64,000 nucleotides of DNA, taken from NCBI RefSeq assembly GCF_041956535.1, contig NW_027192211.1, positions 303,516-367,515 on the forward strand, written 5' to 3'. This DNA comes from Calcarisporiella thermophila CBS 279.70. Its lineage: Eukaryota > Calcarisporiellomycota. The position numbers and the translations under genes are program-made. Below the pieces are notes generated by a model. It was given only the letters and a program-made list of their open reading frames with translations, ran no database searches and was not told the origin of the DNA. Shown in pieces: positions 22,538 to 35,320 of this stretch. Position 1 is the stretch's first letter. The number at the start of each line of letters is the position of its first letter.

Positions 22538-23550
22538 CTAGAATTTTTCATCCACAATCCCGGTCGCTTCACATGCCAAGTTCCATGCTGCTTTAGCCTT
22601 TTCCATATCATAGCTCTCTTCGCTTGAATCTACCACTTCCTTATACTGAAAATACTTCCCGGAAACACCCTCAATTGCCTCACTCGTTCCGTAATAAAGA
22701 TATTCCTCTCCCGCCACCTCTGCGCTTCTCGCAACGCTTATCAGCCATGGGAATAGGTTGCGCATTGCCCAGCGGAGCGGCCACCACGAAAACCGATTCA
22801 AATTTGTGGCAGGAACGAAGCCAGGCGAAACGGCATTGCAGGTAACTCCGGAATGAGTTTCAGCGAGGCGCGATGAGAGAACATAAATGTGATAGAGCTG
22901 GAGGAGCTTTGAAAGCCCATAGAAAGTGCGCCAGGAATATGCTTTGTTGCCGTCGAGATTTTCAGGGTCAAAGAGATAAATAGGACTGGCATCTTTAGGA
23001 AGACGGCGGTTCGGATCGTGAAGCATGGACGTGATAGTAAGGATTCTTCCTTTAGTCGTCTTGAGCAGAGGAAGCAGCTGATGAGTCAGGTAAAAAGTTC
23101 CTACGAAGTTAGTCGCACAGGTCTTCTCAAAAATCCGGGTATCGCTAGTAAATTCACGTTCCGTGCATATCATGCTTGCGTTATTGATGAGAACATGGAG
23201 AGGGAGATGCAATTCTTGGAAAGTGGCTACGGCTGTGCGGATAGATTCGAAGGAAGAAAGATCCAGAGTCAAGCCTTGTACGCTTTCTTTTTCCTGAGTA
23301 AGCGCGTGCAGAGAATCGAGAGCCCCTTCGAGTTTAACTTGATCACGCCCAGTTATAACCACTACAAAGCCAGCATGGAGATAACATTTGGCCGCTTCGA
23401 ATCCGATTCCATCGGTACCTCCTTTTAATGATAAAAACCAGGAGGGGAATGGAAAGAAGGGTATGAACTGACAAAAGTAGTTTCACGACATCATTAAAAA
23501 TAATTCATTTTACCTGTAATAAGCACTACTTTTTTATTGTCAGAAGGCAT
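22538..23550 (-). CDS. Short-chain dehydrogenase/reductase
   Basis: NAD(P)-dependent oxidoreductase of the classical SDR family, nearest in style to retinol dehydrogenase/WWOX-type members. Exons: 23550-23514 and 23421-22538; 306 aa. The cofactor loop is TGGTDGIG (about 12-19), formed across the splice junction. NNAS is the family NNAG position, with Ser in place of Gly. Active-site Tyr and Lys are in YGLSKLLQLYH; PGFV follows. The substrate is unknown. No membrane anchor is evident at the N-terminus (MPSDNKKVVLIT). Confidence 0.9.
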
Positions 23551-23738
23551 TGAAGGAGTTGTTCACAAGAAATGTAATGTTCCCTTGAATTAATCTAAAA
23601 AAAAAAAAAGAGAAAACAGAGACGACTTTTACAAATATTATGAATAGTGAAATTAGAGAGGCAAAAAAGAAATCAAGAATTGACTATCATTATTGAGAGA
23701 AGGATGAGATTGTTCTTAGATAAATATCGTCCATGAAA

Positions 23739-25795
23739 TTAAATTTGATGCTTTAATGCCCCTAAATGCTGCATTTCATGAGCGACTCTTTCGTATATGT
23801 CTTCGGCGGGCCGCAAGCACTTTTCCACTTCGTTCTCCATTGCGCTGCCCTCCTTTCTCCTCCGATAGGCCTCCCCACTTCGCTCTGGATTGGCACGAGC
23901 TTCTAGGCCTCCGCCCTCCGAAAACCTCGGAGAACGTTGCCCCAGTAGTAGGATCTGTTGACTCCATCTCTTCAACTTGAGCTTAGTGTTGGGTTTTACC
24001 GGGCGTGGCATTTCTGCAGGGGTTATGGGTTTGACGGTTAGGGGGGGCTGCGAAGGTGGTCGAACTTTTTTCGGGTTGGCCGCTCCACCTTCTTCGATGG
24101 GAGTGAGAGAAAGTGAATAGGTATGCTGCCATGTCTCTGGGATGAGGGATGCGACGAGGTCATCAAACTCCATCCCCACGCTTCCCACTCCGAACCCGTT
24201 GTCATCGACATTGGTCTTTTTTGGCTCCACTAGCTCTGGAACCCGGGGGGGAGGAGGAGGTTCCGTATCATGGTTTGCAGACTCCTGCACGGGAATAGGG
24301 GCGGTAATTGACGGCGAAAATGGACCCTCGCTCTGTAAGGGATGGATAGAGTTGGAGGTGGGTGACGGGGTGTGTGATTCAGCGATGGCACCTGCGAGAG
24401 AGGATGTCGACGAAGACTGCAACTGGAGTCCACCCAAGTCAAAGGAGGAAAAGCTGAGGAAAGAGATCCGCTTTTCTACTTCTATCCAAACGAAATTCAA
24501 AGTTAAAGTCTCCCCTCCAAAGAATACTAGGTCATAGTAGCAGCTATGGTCGCAATTACCTTCTTTTGCTTGGTGAAGATAATCGAAGGAACTGACGGGT
24601 TTGCTCTGCAGTGAAGATTTTCTTGACAGCCCTCTGCTAGATGCCATGGACGACATTGGGATGGACCAAGCTCTCTGAGTCTTTTCTGGTGTGTCTTCAT
24701 GACACTGCTTCATTAGTGGCGGTGAAAGAGGTATTTTCTTGTGGGGGAATTTTCCATAACGCATGTATCCAAGGCCTTTTTTGACCCACGGCGAATTCGC
24801 TGGAGGTTCGGGGAAATCAATCGAACGAATGCTGGAATGGTCTGGGCGTTGCAGAGAAGAGGCGAGGCTCTTGAGGAGTATGTGGTCAAGCCTCGACTCG
24901 GGTGGAGGAGCACGCCCATCTTTACTAGTGCGGTTAGTAGGCTTTTGGGAACCCACAGTAGCCATTTCATCCGTGGTAATCAAACCAGGTGACTTAAGGA
25001 TCGAATCTCGCGAAGAGCTATCATTTTCATTGCCATTTTCTATAGTTGGCGGGAGAAGATTTTCTTTGTTCGAGGATGAAGAGATAGGGGGAGAGGGGGG
25101 GTCGTCGTTCTCATCTAGGCATTCTGCCTCGGACGGTAGCCGGAAGAGTTGCAGTCTCTTGAACGAGTTTGAAATAGAGAGTCGCTTTAGCTCTTTTTTC
25201 CTCTCTGGTTGAGGCTCCTGCGGAGTCTCCTGGGGCAGTGCAATGGGGATGCGTTTGCTGATCTCAAGCCGTGGCGAGCCGGATTCAGATTCGGTAGAAT
25301 CGGGTGTCTCATCGAAGAAGCTGAGAGCGCGTCGAGCTCGAAAAGATTCCAGAATCTGCGGATCGAGCTCAATAAAGTATACCTGACTAGCAAGAAATCG
25401 TCCAACGACGCCCTCACAGTATCCCTAATAGATATAGGATTACGATGTGCATATGAGTATCTTCGGTTTACGTGATGAAATCAGCTTACTAAATAAGTGT
25501 CATCTGCAATATGCTTGAGCACCGTGATTCGTTCGCCTAAATCAGTGTGCAAAGGTTTAATTTGCTTTTTTCTCCTAATCAACAAGGATAAAGAACCGAG
25601 ATTACCTATCAGGAACATGAGCTCATCTTCCTCTTGGGCGAGAACATTGGTCCTTGCAACGCATGTGCCGATTCCTCCTGGGGTTATCAGTAGAATTGAT
25701 TAGATCAATAGATCAATGGTGAAAAGTATAACGCTTTAGTTTCTACCTTTGACCGCAAACTCCTTCAATTCATTTAAACTCATGTCCATATCCAT
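23739..25795 (-). CDS. SH3-domain protein, unknown role
   Basis: Exons: 25795-25747, 25677-25606, 25536-25490, 25424-24560, 24481-23739; 591 aa. The SH3 domain (about 22-80) is assembled from exons 2-4: CVARTNVLAQEEDELMFL, DLGERITVLKHIADDTYLGY and CEGVVGRFLASQVYFIE, i.e. the usual RT loop acidic patch, Gly-Tyr turn and G.F....V end. The rest is Ser/Pro-rich and disordered, with PPPPPRVP and a short C-terminal helix (ENEVEKCLRPAEDIYERVAHE). The segment 24559-24482 is treated as an intron (GTAATT...GATAG, 78 nt). Because 78 is a multiple of three and has no stop, retention would give 617 aa. SH3 adaptors of this kind serve cortical actin or polarity scaffolds; the specific partner is unknown. 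Confidence 0.8.
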
Positions 25796-28563
25796 ATTAA
25801 ATATTATATAAAAATGCTAGAAAACGAATGGTTAAGAAACGAAAAAAAATTAGGCGAGCTATATAGGAGAACAATGAAGAGACTAAGTGAAGGTGCAATC
25901 CGTAGTTATTGTGACAATAACAGAGAGTAGAATGAAGAGGAAAAGTAGAAAAGAAAAAGCAAAGGATGCAGATATTACAAATGAATCCGAAAAGAGAGGG
26001 TGCCTGAGAATGTCGGAGAAGTCATTACAAGCCTAGTGTGGGTTTAGTTTGAAGAGAGGGAAGGGAGGGGGAGAACAGGGCGAGAAAGAGTCGAGGGGAA
26101 AACAAACGCTGCGGGCGAGAAAACAAAAGCGTTCAGAACATTTTGCAGCCGAGAGAGCATTGTATATAGCCTTTTTCAACCCGTCGCCTTCAGGGTGTCT
26201 GCTTGTTGACGTGTTTTTGCGGGGGCCCCGCGCTAGAAATAAAAATGCACTTACATGATTACACGTGCATTACATCTGAAGAAAACAGTCAACAAAGGGC
26301 CGCTGAGCCAGGAGGCCACCCAGGCTCCAGATGGAAATGGGTGGCAACTGACTGCCGATCGAGTGTAACACGTCCGATTATTAAATATATGCCAAATTGC
26401 GCAGTTTCATTGCTCATCACGAGAAAAAGCATTGGAGAAATTATGACTGAGAAACGTTACCTAGAAATTGGTCCCATCCTCCTACCCACAAGATTAAATC
26501 TGGCCAAGACCACAGCTCCACTCTACTCAATTATCTTTTTTGCGTCCTTTATCCCCGCTGTTTGCACTAGTGAGCAGCTTTGGGCCATTGTTCGCGGAGA
26601 TAGCGCTTGGGAAATTATGCAAAGGCGTCAAATCTGGTTAGCTATAACTTGGTTTCATTTCATTTTCCGGTTTTCTCACTCCAAGGAACTATAGGTTAGC
26701 AGATGGGTCCCAAATGGCTGTATTTGCCCGTCGCCGAGCAGACCCGGAGAGCTGACACAATCTGTAGCTAACTGTTCTGCAGAGCAGCTACTATCGTTCG
26801 TTGATAGAGGCGAAACTTTTGCATCCGGCAAGATTTGGAGTGGAATACCCAAGGAAGTTTGATCCGGGTTAGAAGAAAATTCCTTAAGATGCGACTCATA
26901 AAACCCACTTCCATCATTAATCAGAAACCCGTTGAAATTTGCTCATTCAACTAGTAAAGAATTATCAACCAGTATAAGTAATTCGGACATGGTTAGGCAC
27001 GAAAGTGGGGGAAGATATTTGTGATTGGCTGAGTCGTTGTGGACCATGGATATGCAATTAAAGAAATTAGCAGTTGATAATTGTGAACAATACTGTTACA
27101 AGAAAAGCGGGGGTGTATTGAAAGAGAAAATTTTGCCTGTGATGGGAAAGTAGGGGATCCTGGCATTCCATGTTTATATCCTAGTAATAAAATTATTTCA
27201 CTGGCCAAGGGAGATTAGTGCTGGTAAAACTTGGACATCAGTGGGAGATTGTACGAGAATCTATTACTCTATTGTATCTAGTGCAAAGTTTATGAAAGAA
27301 TGGAAGAAGAATTGGCGTGATAGAAAGAACGAGCAATTAAAGGGATGGGTTAAAATAGATTGTGTGCATTCTGTTATGAGATCAGTTGAAAATTATTGAT
27401 TTCAAAATATTTGCACAGGATACCAAAGTAGTTGTAGCTACATTGGTATCCGTTCGAGAGCTCATTGATTTGAACAAAATGAGACATTGTAGCCAAAACC
27501 ATATCTCAAATACGGGCATTTTTAACGAAGGTGGGTTAACGCTGTTTCCCAACAATAAGTCATTTTTTAGTGAACTTCTGCAAATCTTTTATTAGGCCTT
27601 TAATTTCAATACTCTGAGGGATGGTCATAATAAATTACAACCATCGTACAGAATAATCGATACCAGAAATACCCAATTATACCTAAAGCTCAGCATATGT
27701 TTAAAATTAATCAAGCAGCAAAGCATACAGACGTATTCAATCAAAAAACCCCATAAAATATGACTTGAAGGTTACGAAATATCCTGAAACTATACTTTAG
27801 GAGGAGTATTGTTTTTTTTAAGAGCATAACAGCCCCTACCAATAGGCAGTAGAAATGACTCTACCGAGAGCAATATACCTTCCGTAAAGGTCACAAGACT
27901 AAACACTATGCTATTACGGCCTTCGAAATTCAGGCGGGAAACTGTTTATTTTATAAGAAAATTTTTCTCCGCTTCTTCTTCATATAGCTCTATTCCAAGC
28001 ATGCCCTAAGAACGAATCGATATGAAGTTGCTGCCAAAATGCAGGGCAGGAAGTCCATTTCGCTTGTTGTAGAAAATCATTGTGAAGGAGAAAATGAATC
28101 TTTTGTTAAGTGTATGACTCGTTGAGATTAAAAACAGGTGACTTTAAAGGTCGAATCAACCTCGGCCTAATCCATTAGAAAATTTTTACTTTGGCTTCTT
28201 GTCGCTATGACTTTAACGTGAGAATCTATGTATTAACAATGATACAAATTGAATACATGTGTCTATATCACAGATTCAAATACAGGAAGACCAGCAGTCT
28301 CCAATGCCGAGTGTGGAGTGCTAATACAACCATGATATTCATTATATTTGGGATTCGGAGACTAGGAGTCAGTTCAATGAAGGCCAAGCCTCAATCATGT
28401 GATGTGACTGAGGCACAGCGTTTCATCGGAGCCGTTCATAGGGAAAGAGAAATCCGAAGCTGCGTATTCTTGGTATTCATTGGAGAGCAACTGGTTGTCA
28501 TCAAGAGAAAAGAGAAAGCGGAGAAGAGAGGGGCAACTATTAAGGAAAAAAATTCTCTTAATT
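25796..28563. other. Large gene-poor, AT-rich interval
   Basis: About 2.8 kb, by far the longest stretch without a gene in this window. The first 300 bases are purine-rich on the plus strand and look like the leader/promoter of the SH3 gene. A 163-codon plus-strand frame (26203-26694) lacks family resemblance. The remainder has only short AT-rich frames, no tRNA-like or repeat structure I can see. Confidence 0.55.
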
Positions 28564-31500
28564 ATGCCGTTTCAGCCTTTTACTTTCCAATACATACTCC
28601 ATGGAATTACACTAGATGATCCCTCAGCATCGCCTCCGACCCCACAACAAGGAATATCGCGATTCACGCGACGCCCTCACAGTGGATCCGGCCAATCGAG
28701 CTCGAACGCTTCGCGTAATCTTCTGTCGACTTCACCAAAGACGGGACGCCTAGTAGGATGGAACGTAGGAGGGCAAAATTCTTCACCGCAAGTGTCTGTA
28801 GAGACTGTGGAGGCATGGGGTAATTCTTACGAATTCTTTGCATATTACACGTATAAGAGTCTAATACCTATGGTTGCGCCCATCAGAAAATAATTTATAT
28901 ATTGGAACAACGGATGGACATGTGCTGCACTACGTGTTGGAAGAGCGGATATCGCCCGAGAGTGTAAGTGGCACTCAAGATTATATTCATTATGTGTATA
29001 AACTTTATAGCTATGAATCGATAGAACATACCCAAAAGTCGACTGGTGGAAAAACTCAATCTCGGTTTTGGAAAAAAAATTGTTGAGCGAATATCGCTGC
29101 TACCTCAGATCAGTAAAGCGGTGGTTCTATGTGGTATGTTTTTTGTAATTTCTATAGAGAAATTTTCGCGGGTCGTGACTGACTGAATTTCCTTGGACAG
29201 ATTCCTCGATATCCTTCTATAGTCTTCCGGACTTCGAGCCCCTTCCCACTGCTAACTATCCGATCATTCGTGGCATAACCTTCTTCTGTTACGATGTATC
29301 TCGGGAAGGCGAGACAGAGCCAGACGGCTCTGTGAGAATATGTGCAATTAAACGTCGTGTTATCCACTTTTACCGCGTCAATCAGGGCCTCTTCATGGAA
29401 CGAGAATTGAGTTTGCCTGATGGTGCGATTTATGCCGCTTGGTATGGCTCCCATATCTGCCTGGCAGATTATCACCACTATTTGATTGTCGATGTTCCGG
29501 CGGGGCGTGCAGTACGTCTTGATGTGCCACACCCGAGTACGGTCACCACCGAAGGTCGTGGGATGCTTAAGCCGCAGATTGCGGTGGTAGGCGAGGGTGA
29601 GTTTTTGGTTGCGTCCGCCTTGGGCGACCGCTCCATCTTCGGTATCGGGATGTTTGTGTCGGTGACGGGCAATGCAACTAGCCGTGGCACCCTTCATTTT
29701 TCAAGTTATCCGCGATCTCTGTGTGTGGAGTATCCATATGCCATTGCTCTTCTTCGCACTGGGGTCATTGAGATAAGCAACATTATCAACCAAGAGCGTT
29801 TGCAGGAAATACACCTCTCGGCCGGAGATTGTCGTGGAGTATCGCTCTCGCTTGGGATGAAAATGTGGGTGGCTGTGTTATCAGAACGACTGCGAACAAG
29901 ACGGTTGAATGCTGCGGACCATGCTGGGAGTGATCAGGTATCGAAACTGGCGACGTTAACAGCACGGCTTCTGATTTATGGGCGAGACTCGATCATGGCC
30001 TTGGTTGCAACACCACTCGTAGTTCAAGTGGACAATATGTTGGATGAGGGACGGTTGGAAGAGGCGCTCGTTCTGGCCGATCAAGCTGCTTCAACTTTGC
30101 CCCCCGATAGGCAGCAGAGCACACGAATGGTATATGTGCACGGAAAAGTCCGGACTGTAGTTTAGTTACTGATGACTATTCCCCTCCCAATTAGATGCAT
30201 GAGTTGGAGTTTATTTATCAAAAGACGGGCTTAATTTATTTTGGAGAGACACTCTTTGACGATGCATCTACTCTATTAGAGAAGGGAAACATTGATCCTC
30301 GAGTGCTTATTAGTCTGTTTCCGGAAGTGGCCATCCCTGCTGTTGAGCGCGAGCTGGAGGAAATGGAGCTGTATGAAGGGGTGCACGAGGCACTGAGGAA
30401 TTTAGGAAGTGTGAACCAGATCAGTAAGTGTTTTGCCACACTACGAGGTCGAATTCCCTGTTACTACAATTAGCCACTGACAATCTCATAATGTAGTTGA
30501 GAAGTCGGTGTCTAAGATGTCCTCCGATGACGACTCCAATGCTGTCAAGGAGCTCGCTACTGTGCTTCGCACCAATGCCTATGAGATGCTTATCAAATTT
30601 TTGTCACGAGCTCGATCACGACTACGGCGTCGACCCGCCTTGACGGGGGATGTGCTTACGGCCATAGACACCGCGCTTGTGAGAATATATGCCATTTGCC
30701 AAATGGACACGGAGCTTTATTCTATGCTAGAGAGAAAGAATAGCTGTAGAATAGAGGATTGTGAACCTGTATTAACCGCACACAAGGTATGGGCGATTTT
30801 CAATCCTGACCCGATAATATGTCTCTGATGGGTGAGCACTTGACATAGAAATACTACGCTTTGTCGGTATTATATCTCTCACAGCACCACTACGCAGAAG
30901 CCCTGGACATATGGACCAAGTATGCCTGCTCATACGGAAATGTTATACTTCAGTTATTAACTCGTTTTTTCAGGATACTCTCCTCTGAGCTACACGACCC
31001 GGGGTTTAGCAATGGAATGGAGCGTCTTGTGGAAATGCTGGCAAACTTGGAGGATCGGGAGGAGCTTGTTGAAAAGTATATGTGGTGGGTGATGGAGCGA
31101 GAGCCGTCCGAGGGGATAAAACTATTTACTCTACCTAATCCCAACCATGTATCCATGAAATTCGATGTGGACGAGGTGTTGTCGCGACTGGACAAGTATG
31201 GACAGGAGTATGTGAGAACATACCTGGAGTATTTGATTTGGAAGAGGCATAGTCAGGTGCGTGTTGCATCTCAGCTAATAGGACTACTGTAGCTTGACTA
31301 ACTTGAGTTTAGATGGATGCTCACCACACGCGAATCGCTTTATTATACATTGACGACGTATCCTCGTCCTTTGGGCTTGATACTACGAATAGACTGCAAG
31401 AGTTTGCACAGGATTTTGCAGAGCGCTCGGTCGCCTCATGCTCCATCCCTCCGGTCGCCGCCTCTCCTCCCCCCTCCCCTCCGCCCTCCTCCCCTTCCCC

Positions 31501-32487
31501 GGGCACTTTTCTATCGGCGGTGGCAGAGCGGGTCGAAACAGATATTTTATGTCGAAATCGCTCGAAATTGCTGGACTTTCTGCAATGCTCTGAGCTCTAT
31601 GATACAGAGGCTATCTTGGCGCGATTACTGGAAAGCTGCCACGGAGAGCTGAAGGCTGAGATTGCCATTGTTTATGGAAAGGTATTGCTACTTGCACACA
31701 TTAAGCACAGTTGAAAAAAGGTACTCACATTTTTGTTCTTTATGTTGCCATCGTAGCTTCGAATACATGACAAAGCACTCCGAATTTTAGTGGATGAGCT
31801 CAAGGACTTCCTCGGAGCCGAGGCCTACTGCTTGAATAACGGGCAAGTCATCGGGCAGATCGAAAAGAGCCGTCTGCTTGTTCGCAGCGAAAATAGCAAG
31901 AAGACGGCGGCAAGAAAATCGGGCGTGGAAAAAAATCGAAGAGAGCTGTTTATGATGTTGCTGCGAGCATATCTCGCGATGCCCAATCTGCAAGTGTTAT
32001 TTTATCCAAGCTATCCCTCCCCCCTACATTTATTCATTTTTCTATACAATGCTCTCTGCTGTTCATAGAGTACTGATGGTGTCCCAGACGATGCGTCTGT
32101 TAAGCAGACAAGCCATCTATCTCGATGTGCTGGAAGTCCTTAAAATCCTGCCGGATTTTATCTCTGTGGAGATGTTGAGCGAGTTTTTGGTGCGCTCGTT
32201 GCGAAAACATTTGCATGAACACCGGCAGCTGCGAATACTAAAGTCTCTGAGTTTTGGGGAAAACCTAATGGTATGTAGGGAATTCTTGACCCTTCTCTCT
32301 ATGCAGTGCTTGCAACCTCTATTTGTTCTAGGTGAGTCACGATTTGTACCGCATCTACGAGGACCGCGGGCCCGTCGTCATCACCGAGGATACGGTGTGC
32401 ACGGTGTGTCAGCAGGTGATCGCTGACTCTGTCTTTAAGCGACTGCCTAATAATGACATTCTCCATCTTCACTGTTCCAGAAACTGA
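28564..32487 (+). CDS. VPS3: CORVET tethering subunit Vps3 / TGFBRAP1-like
   Basis: Endosomal tethering factor that binds Rab5-type GTPases. Exons: 28564-28819, 28887-28963, 29025-29133, 29201-30129, 30195-30423, 30497-30786, 30849-30919, 30974-31256, 31313-31681, 31757-31993, 32088-32270, 32332-32487; 1062 aa. The N-terminal CNH beta-propeller (about 80-395) includes NNLYIGTTDGHVLHYVLEER and RISLLPQISKAVVLCDSS. The clathrin-like solenoid includes GNIDPRVLISLFPE, VLTAHKKYYALSVLYLSQH and LRILVDELKDFLGAEAYC. The Vps39-type end has LDVLEVLKILPDFISVEML and the zinc-binding CTVCQQVI...HLHCSRN. Resemblance is closer to TGFBRAP1 than to VPS39. Every junction keeps frame. A Pro/Ser insert of about 25 residues sits in exon 9. 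Confidence 0.9.
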
Positions 32488-33138
32488 TATGCTCTGTTTG
32501 AAAAATATTTTTTTCCCCTCTGTATTTTATATATACTATATCCACTGCAACTCTAATAGATTATTCATTTATTTTTGATTGGTCCGCCTGGTTGCGTAGA
32601 TGGTCTGATTTCAGAATATCTGATAGCTATAAAGAGAAGTTGCAAGAGGGAGAAAAGGGGGGAGGGAGGGGAGAAGTACAGGGCGTGGTCATCGCTGACG
32701 TCCCCTGGTGCACCTGCCTTGTATTCTATTGCAGTGTGCGATCGAGGCATTTAGGTGTGAAATGATGGAATAAGGTTTAATGGTGCAAGAAGTAATTTTA
32801 TTTCAAATTTTTTAAGCTTCATGACTGCTCATGACAGTCCAAAGCGGTTAGGCGGGTGGCTTGTTTCCAGACAATAAGGAAAAAGAAATGATTGAGAATG
32901 GGATCTATTTTATCAAAAACCAGTGCTTTTGATTCAATCTAGGTCGATCTTTGACAAAGACTCTCCACCCATCTCCACACTACGGTTATTCTTTTCCTCT
33001 TTTGTCACCCTATTCTGAGCTTTTCCTTTTTTACCTTCCCCTGGCACCTGGCGACAAGACAACTCCATCGGTCAACTTAACTAATTCCTTTCTCCACAAG
33101 GTTTAAGTACAAAAAAAAAAAATAAAAAAAATCAGACC
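32488..33138. other. Intergenic, no gene seen
   Basis: About 0.65 kb between two plus-strand genes. It holds the VPS3 3' end and a pyrimidine-rich leader ending in A tracts before the Sds3-like ATG. Confidence 0.6.
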
Positions 33139-35320
33139 ATGTCTAGCAACCCTCCCGACTACGCAACGGGCGATGTGACTCAGCGCTTGGGACGGAGGAT
33201 CGCACATAATATTGATGATTCCTCGCGGCGTAGCCCACGGGGTCGCGGCAGAGGCAAATTCAAAAAGAGGACGACTGCGTCACCCCGCAATACCACCGAC
33301 AAACTCAAGGTGTTCTCGCCTTCGCCTTCAGAACAATCGGATTCGTCCTACAGCGTGACGCTGCACCCGTCGAGTGCAGAGAGATCTAGAATTGAAAAGG
33401 AGGCCGGAATGGTATCCTCTCGACAGTCCAATGGAAGAAAGCGACGCCTTGGAGAAGGGTCGAGTGGTGATGAAAGCGAGGCAAGCGAATTGTCTGGAGC
33501 ATGTAAGTGTGACATGGAAGTGCCCCCTTGTTCCCTATCCTTGCTCATCCCGCATATTGTCACTGTATTTCTATTTTACTCTAAAAAGTTTCTGATGAGA
33601 GTGCAGAGGGAGACGACCAAGATATCGCCGATTTGAAGCGAGCGCATCGAACGGGCATGCGGAAGTTGGGGCGTATTAGAGGGCAGTTTAATGAATTGAA
33701 AGCTTGGTATGCATGATCAAATTGCATGCTGTATCAGACTTCCTTGACATTTGGTTTACTTTGTGCCACCTCCCCTCCCTCCCCACAGGCTTGTTGAAAT
33801 GCGCTTGAAGGACCTCGCTAAAGAGGTAGAGGAGCTTAAAGTTGGAAATCACAGGGGCATGATGAAGCAGCTCGAGGATGCTGAAAACAAACGTAATAAA
33901 CACTTGCGTATGGCCCAGTACCGACTTCGGGCTTCGGAAGAGGCAGCTAACGCATTATTCGACGGCTTCTGCAAGCAGGCTTATGATGATTTTTTGGTTC
34001 GTAAAAGCGTCTGTTACTCTTGTATCTGTGGGCCTTCAATACCTACCCTTTTTTTTTCTTCATCTTCAGATACGACGACAAGAGCTCCGGGAATACTTCT
34101 CCCAGAGCTGGTTTGTCCAGTTCCGTCAACTGAGTCGAGAGATGAACGGCGCTAGCCCGAGCCCAGAAGATCCCGCCCACCCTGCCAAATGGCCCGTTTC
34201 CGTTCAGATCCCACTCACGGGATTGAATTCAGACGACGCAGTGGATGATTTGCGAGTCATTCGTGGAGATGGGTCCCAAGGCCAGCCGCCCTCGCTCCCC
34301 TCCTCGCCTTCGCAACCCAACCCCTCTCAACTGCTGCCCTCGCCCCCGATTGAAATGCCACCGATCGAGGAGGCCCCAGTCGAACCCTCCCCGTCCTTGC
34401 ATCCAGAACCTGAGCCCGAACCTGAACCTGAACCTGAACCTGGACCTGAACCTGAGCCTGAGCCTGAGCCTGAGCCCGAGTCTGGGCCTGGGCCTGGGCC
34501 TGAGCCTGAGCCTGAGCCTGTACACGAGCCCGAGCCCGAGCCCGAGCCCGCACCCCAGCCGTTGGAGCCGAAGCCTGTCCCTAAGCCAGAATTAAAGCAA
34601 AAGAGGCGAGTGGGGCGCCCACGGAAGCGGCCGACAAACGAGCTAGTCATGGCCAAAATAACCACCCCCTCATTATACCAGCAGGCCGAGAGAGAGAACG
34701 CTAAGGCGCGCGAACAAAAAAACACTCGGCTAGTATGGGAGGAAACCGTGGTGTCCCAGGTGGCGCCCCCCATCCCCGTCGAAACATCCCCGCCCTTGTC
34801 GATGGCTACCGAAACCGCTTCTCCTGCCCCATCCACCACGGACGTGCTGCTGACGCCCTACCCACCCACGAAAAAGCCAACGATCAAAACCAAGCGGATT
34901 GGACGGACCCCGCTTGCCCTTCAGCAGCTCCAGCAGCAGGGGCTGGGTTCGCCCGCCGCCCGCCCGGATGCCCATGCCACGAATTCTGCCTATTCGACCC
35001 CTATGAGCTATCCCCATCCACCTGTGATGCATACCTCGCGCTCTGCGGATTCAACCCCTTACTCGATGCCCAGCGACCTCGGCTCAAGCATGCGAGAGGG
35101 GCTTGGGATCTTCAACGCACCCTCTCCCACCTCCACCTCCGTCGTGCCCACCCACTCCCCCTCCAATTCCGCGGGCTATCCCCCCGATCTCTCGTCCTCT
35201 TCATCGTCCCACGTTGCCTCCTCCCACTCTCCCACGGAGGGAAAACCATTCACGTTCAAACGGAAACGGAAACAAACCTTGATCGACATTATGGACTCCA
35301 CCACTGTAACTAGGTCATGA
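33139..35320 (+). CDS. Sds3/BRMS1-family protein with AT-hook and Glu-Pro repeat
   Basis: Likely subunit of an Rpd3L/Sin3-type histone deacetylase complex. Exons: 33139-33502, 33589-33706, 33789-33996, 34070-35320; 646 aa. A basic/Ser-rich N-terminus with an [11 protein letters not shown] patch is followed by the Sds3-like coiled coil (about 150-255): [39 protein letters not shown] and [10 protein letters not shown]. The third intron has a weak GTTCGT donor (33997), but only this junction keeps the coil in frame. A long Glu-Pro/Gly-Pro repeat (34403-34550) leads directly into an AT-hook ([11 protein letters not shown]). The rest is Pro/Ser-rich, ending with a basic KRKRKQTL cluster. Family call rests on the coil; the AT-hook and repeat are unusual for Sds3. 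Confidence 0.72.
34403..34550 (+). repeat. CCTGAG-type hexanucleotide repeat coding Glu-Pro
   Basis: About 25 tandem units of CCNGAR/CCTGGG code alternating Pro-Glu with some Pro-Gly. Unit variants are mixed (CCTGAA, CCTGAG, CCCGAG, CCTGGG), so the tract is an old, drifting minisatellite. It lies in frame in the Sds3-like gene. Confidence 0.95.

Noticed and set aside
26203-26694. 163-codon plus-strand open frame in the gene-poor stretch
   Set aside because: Non-ATG-like context, mixed low-information composition, no splice continuation and no family signal.
28191-28563. In-frame extension of VPS3 upstream of 28564
   Set aside because: The extension starts at a TTG and is not like the family's N-terminus; the ATG at 28564 begins a typical MPFQPFTF start.
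34403-34550. Direct repeats considered as a CRISPR-like array
   Set aside because: Units are six bases with no spacers, inside a eukaryotic coding exon.
34229-34839. Several long open frames on both strands around the Glu-Pro repeat
   Set aside because: A tandem hexanucleotide repeat lacks stops in all frames; only the frame continuous with the coiled coil and AT-hook is coding.
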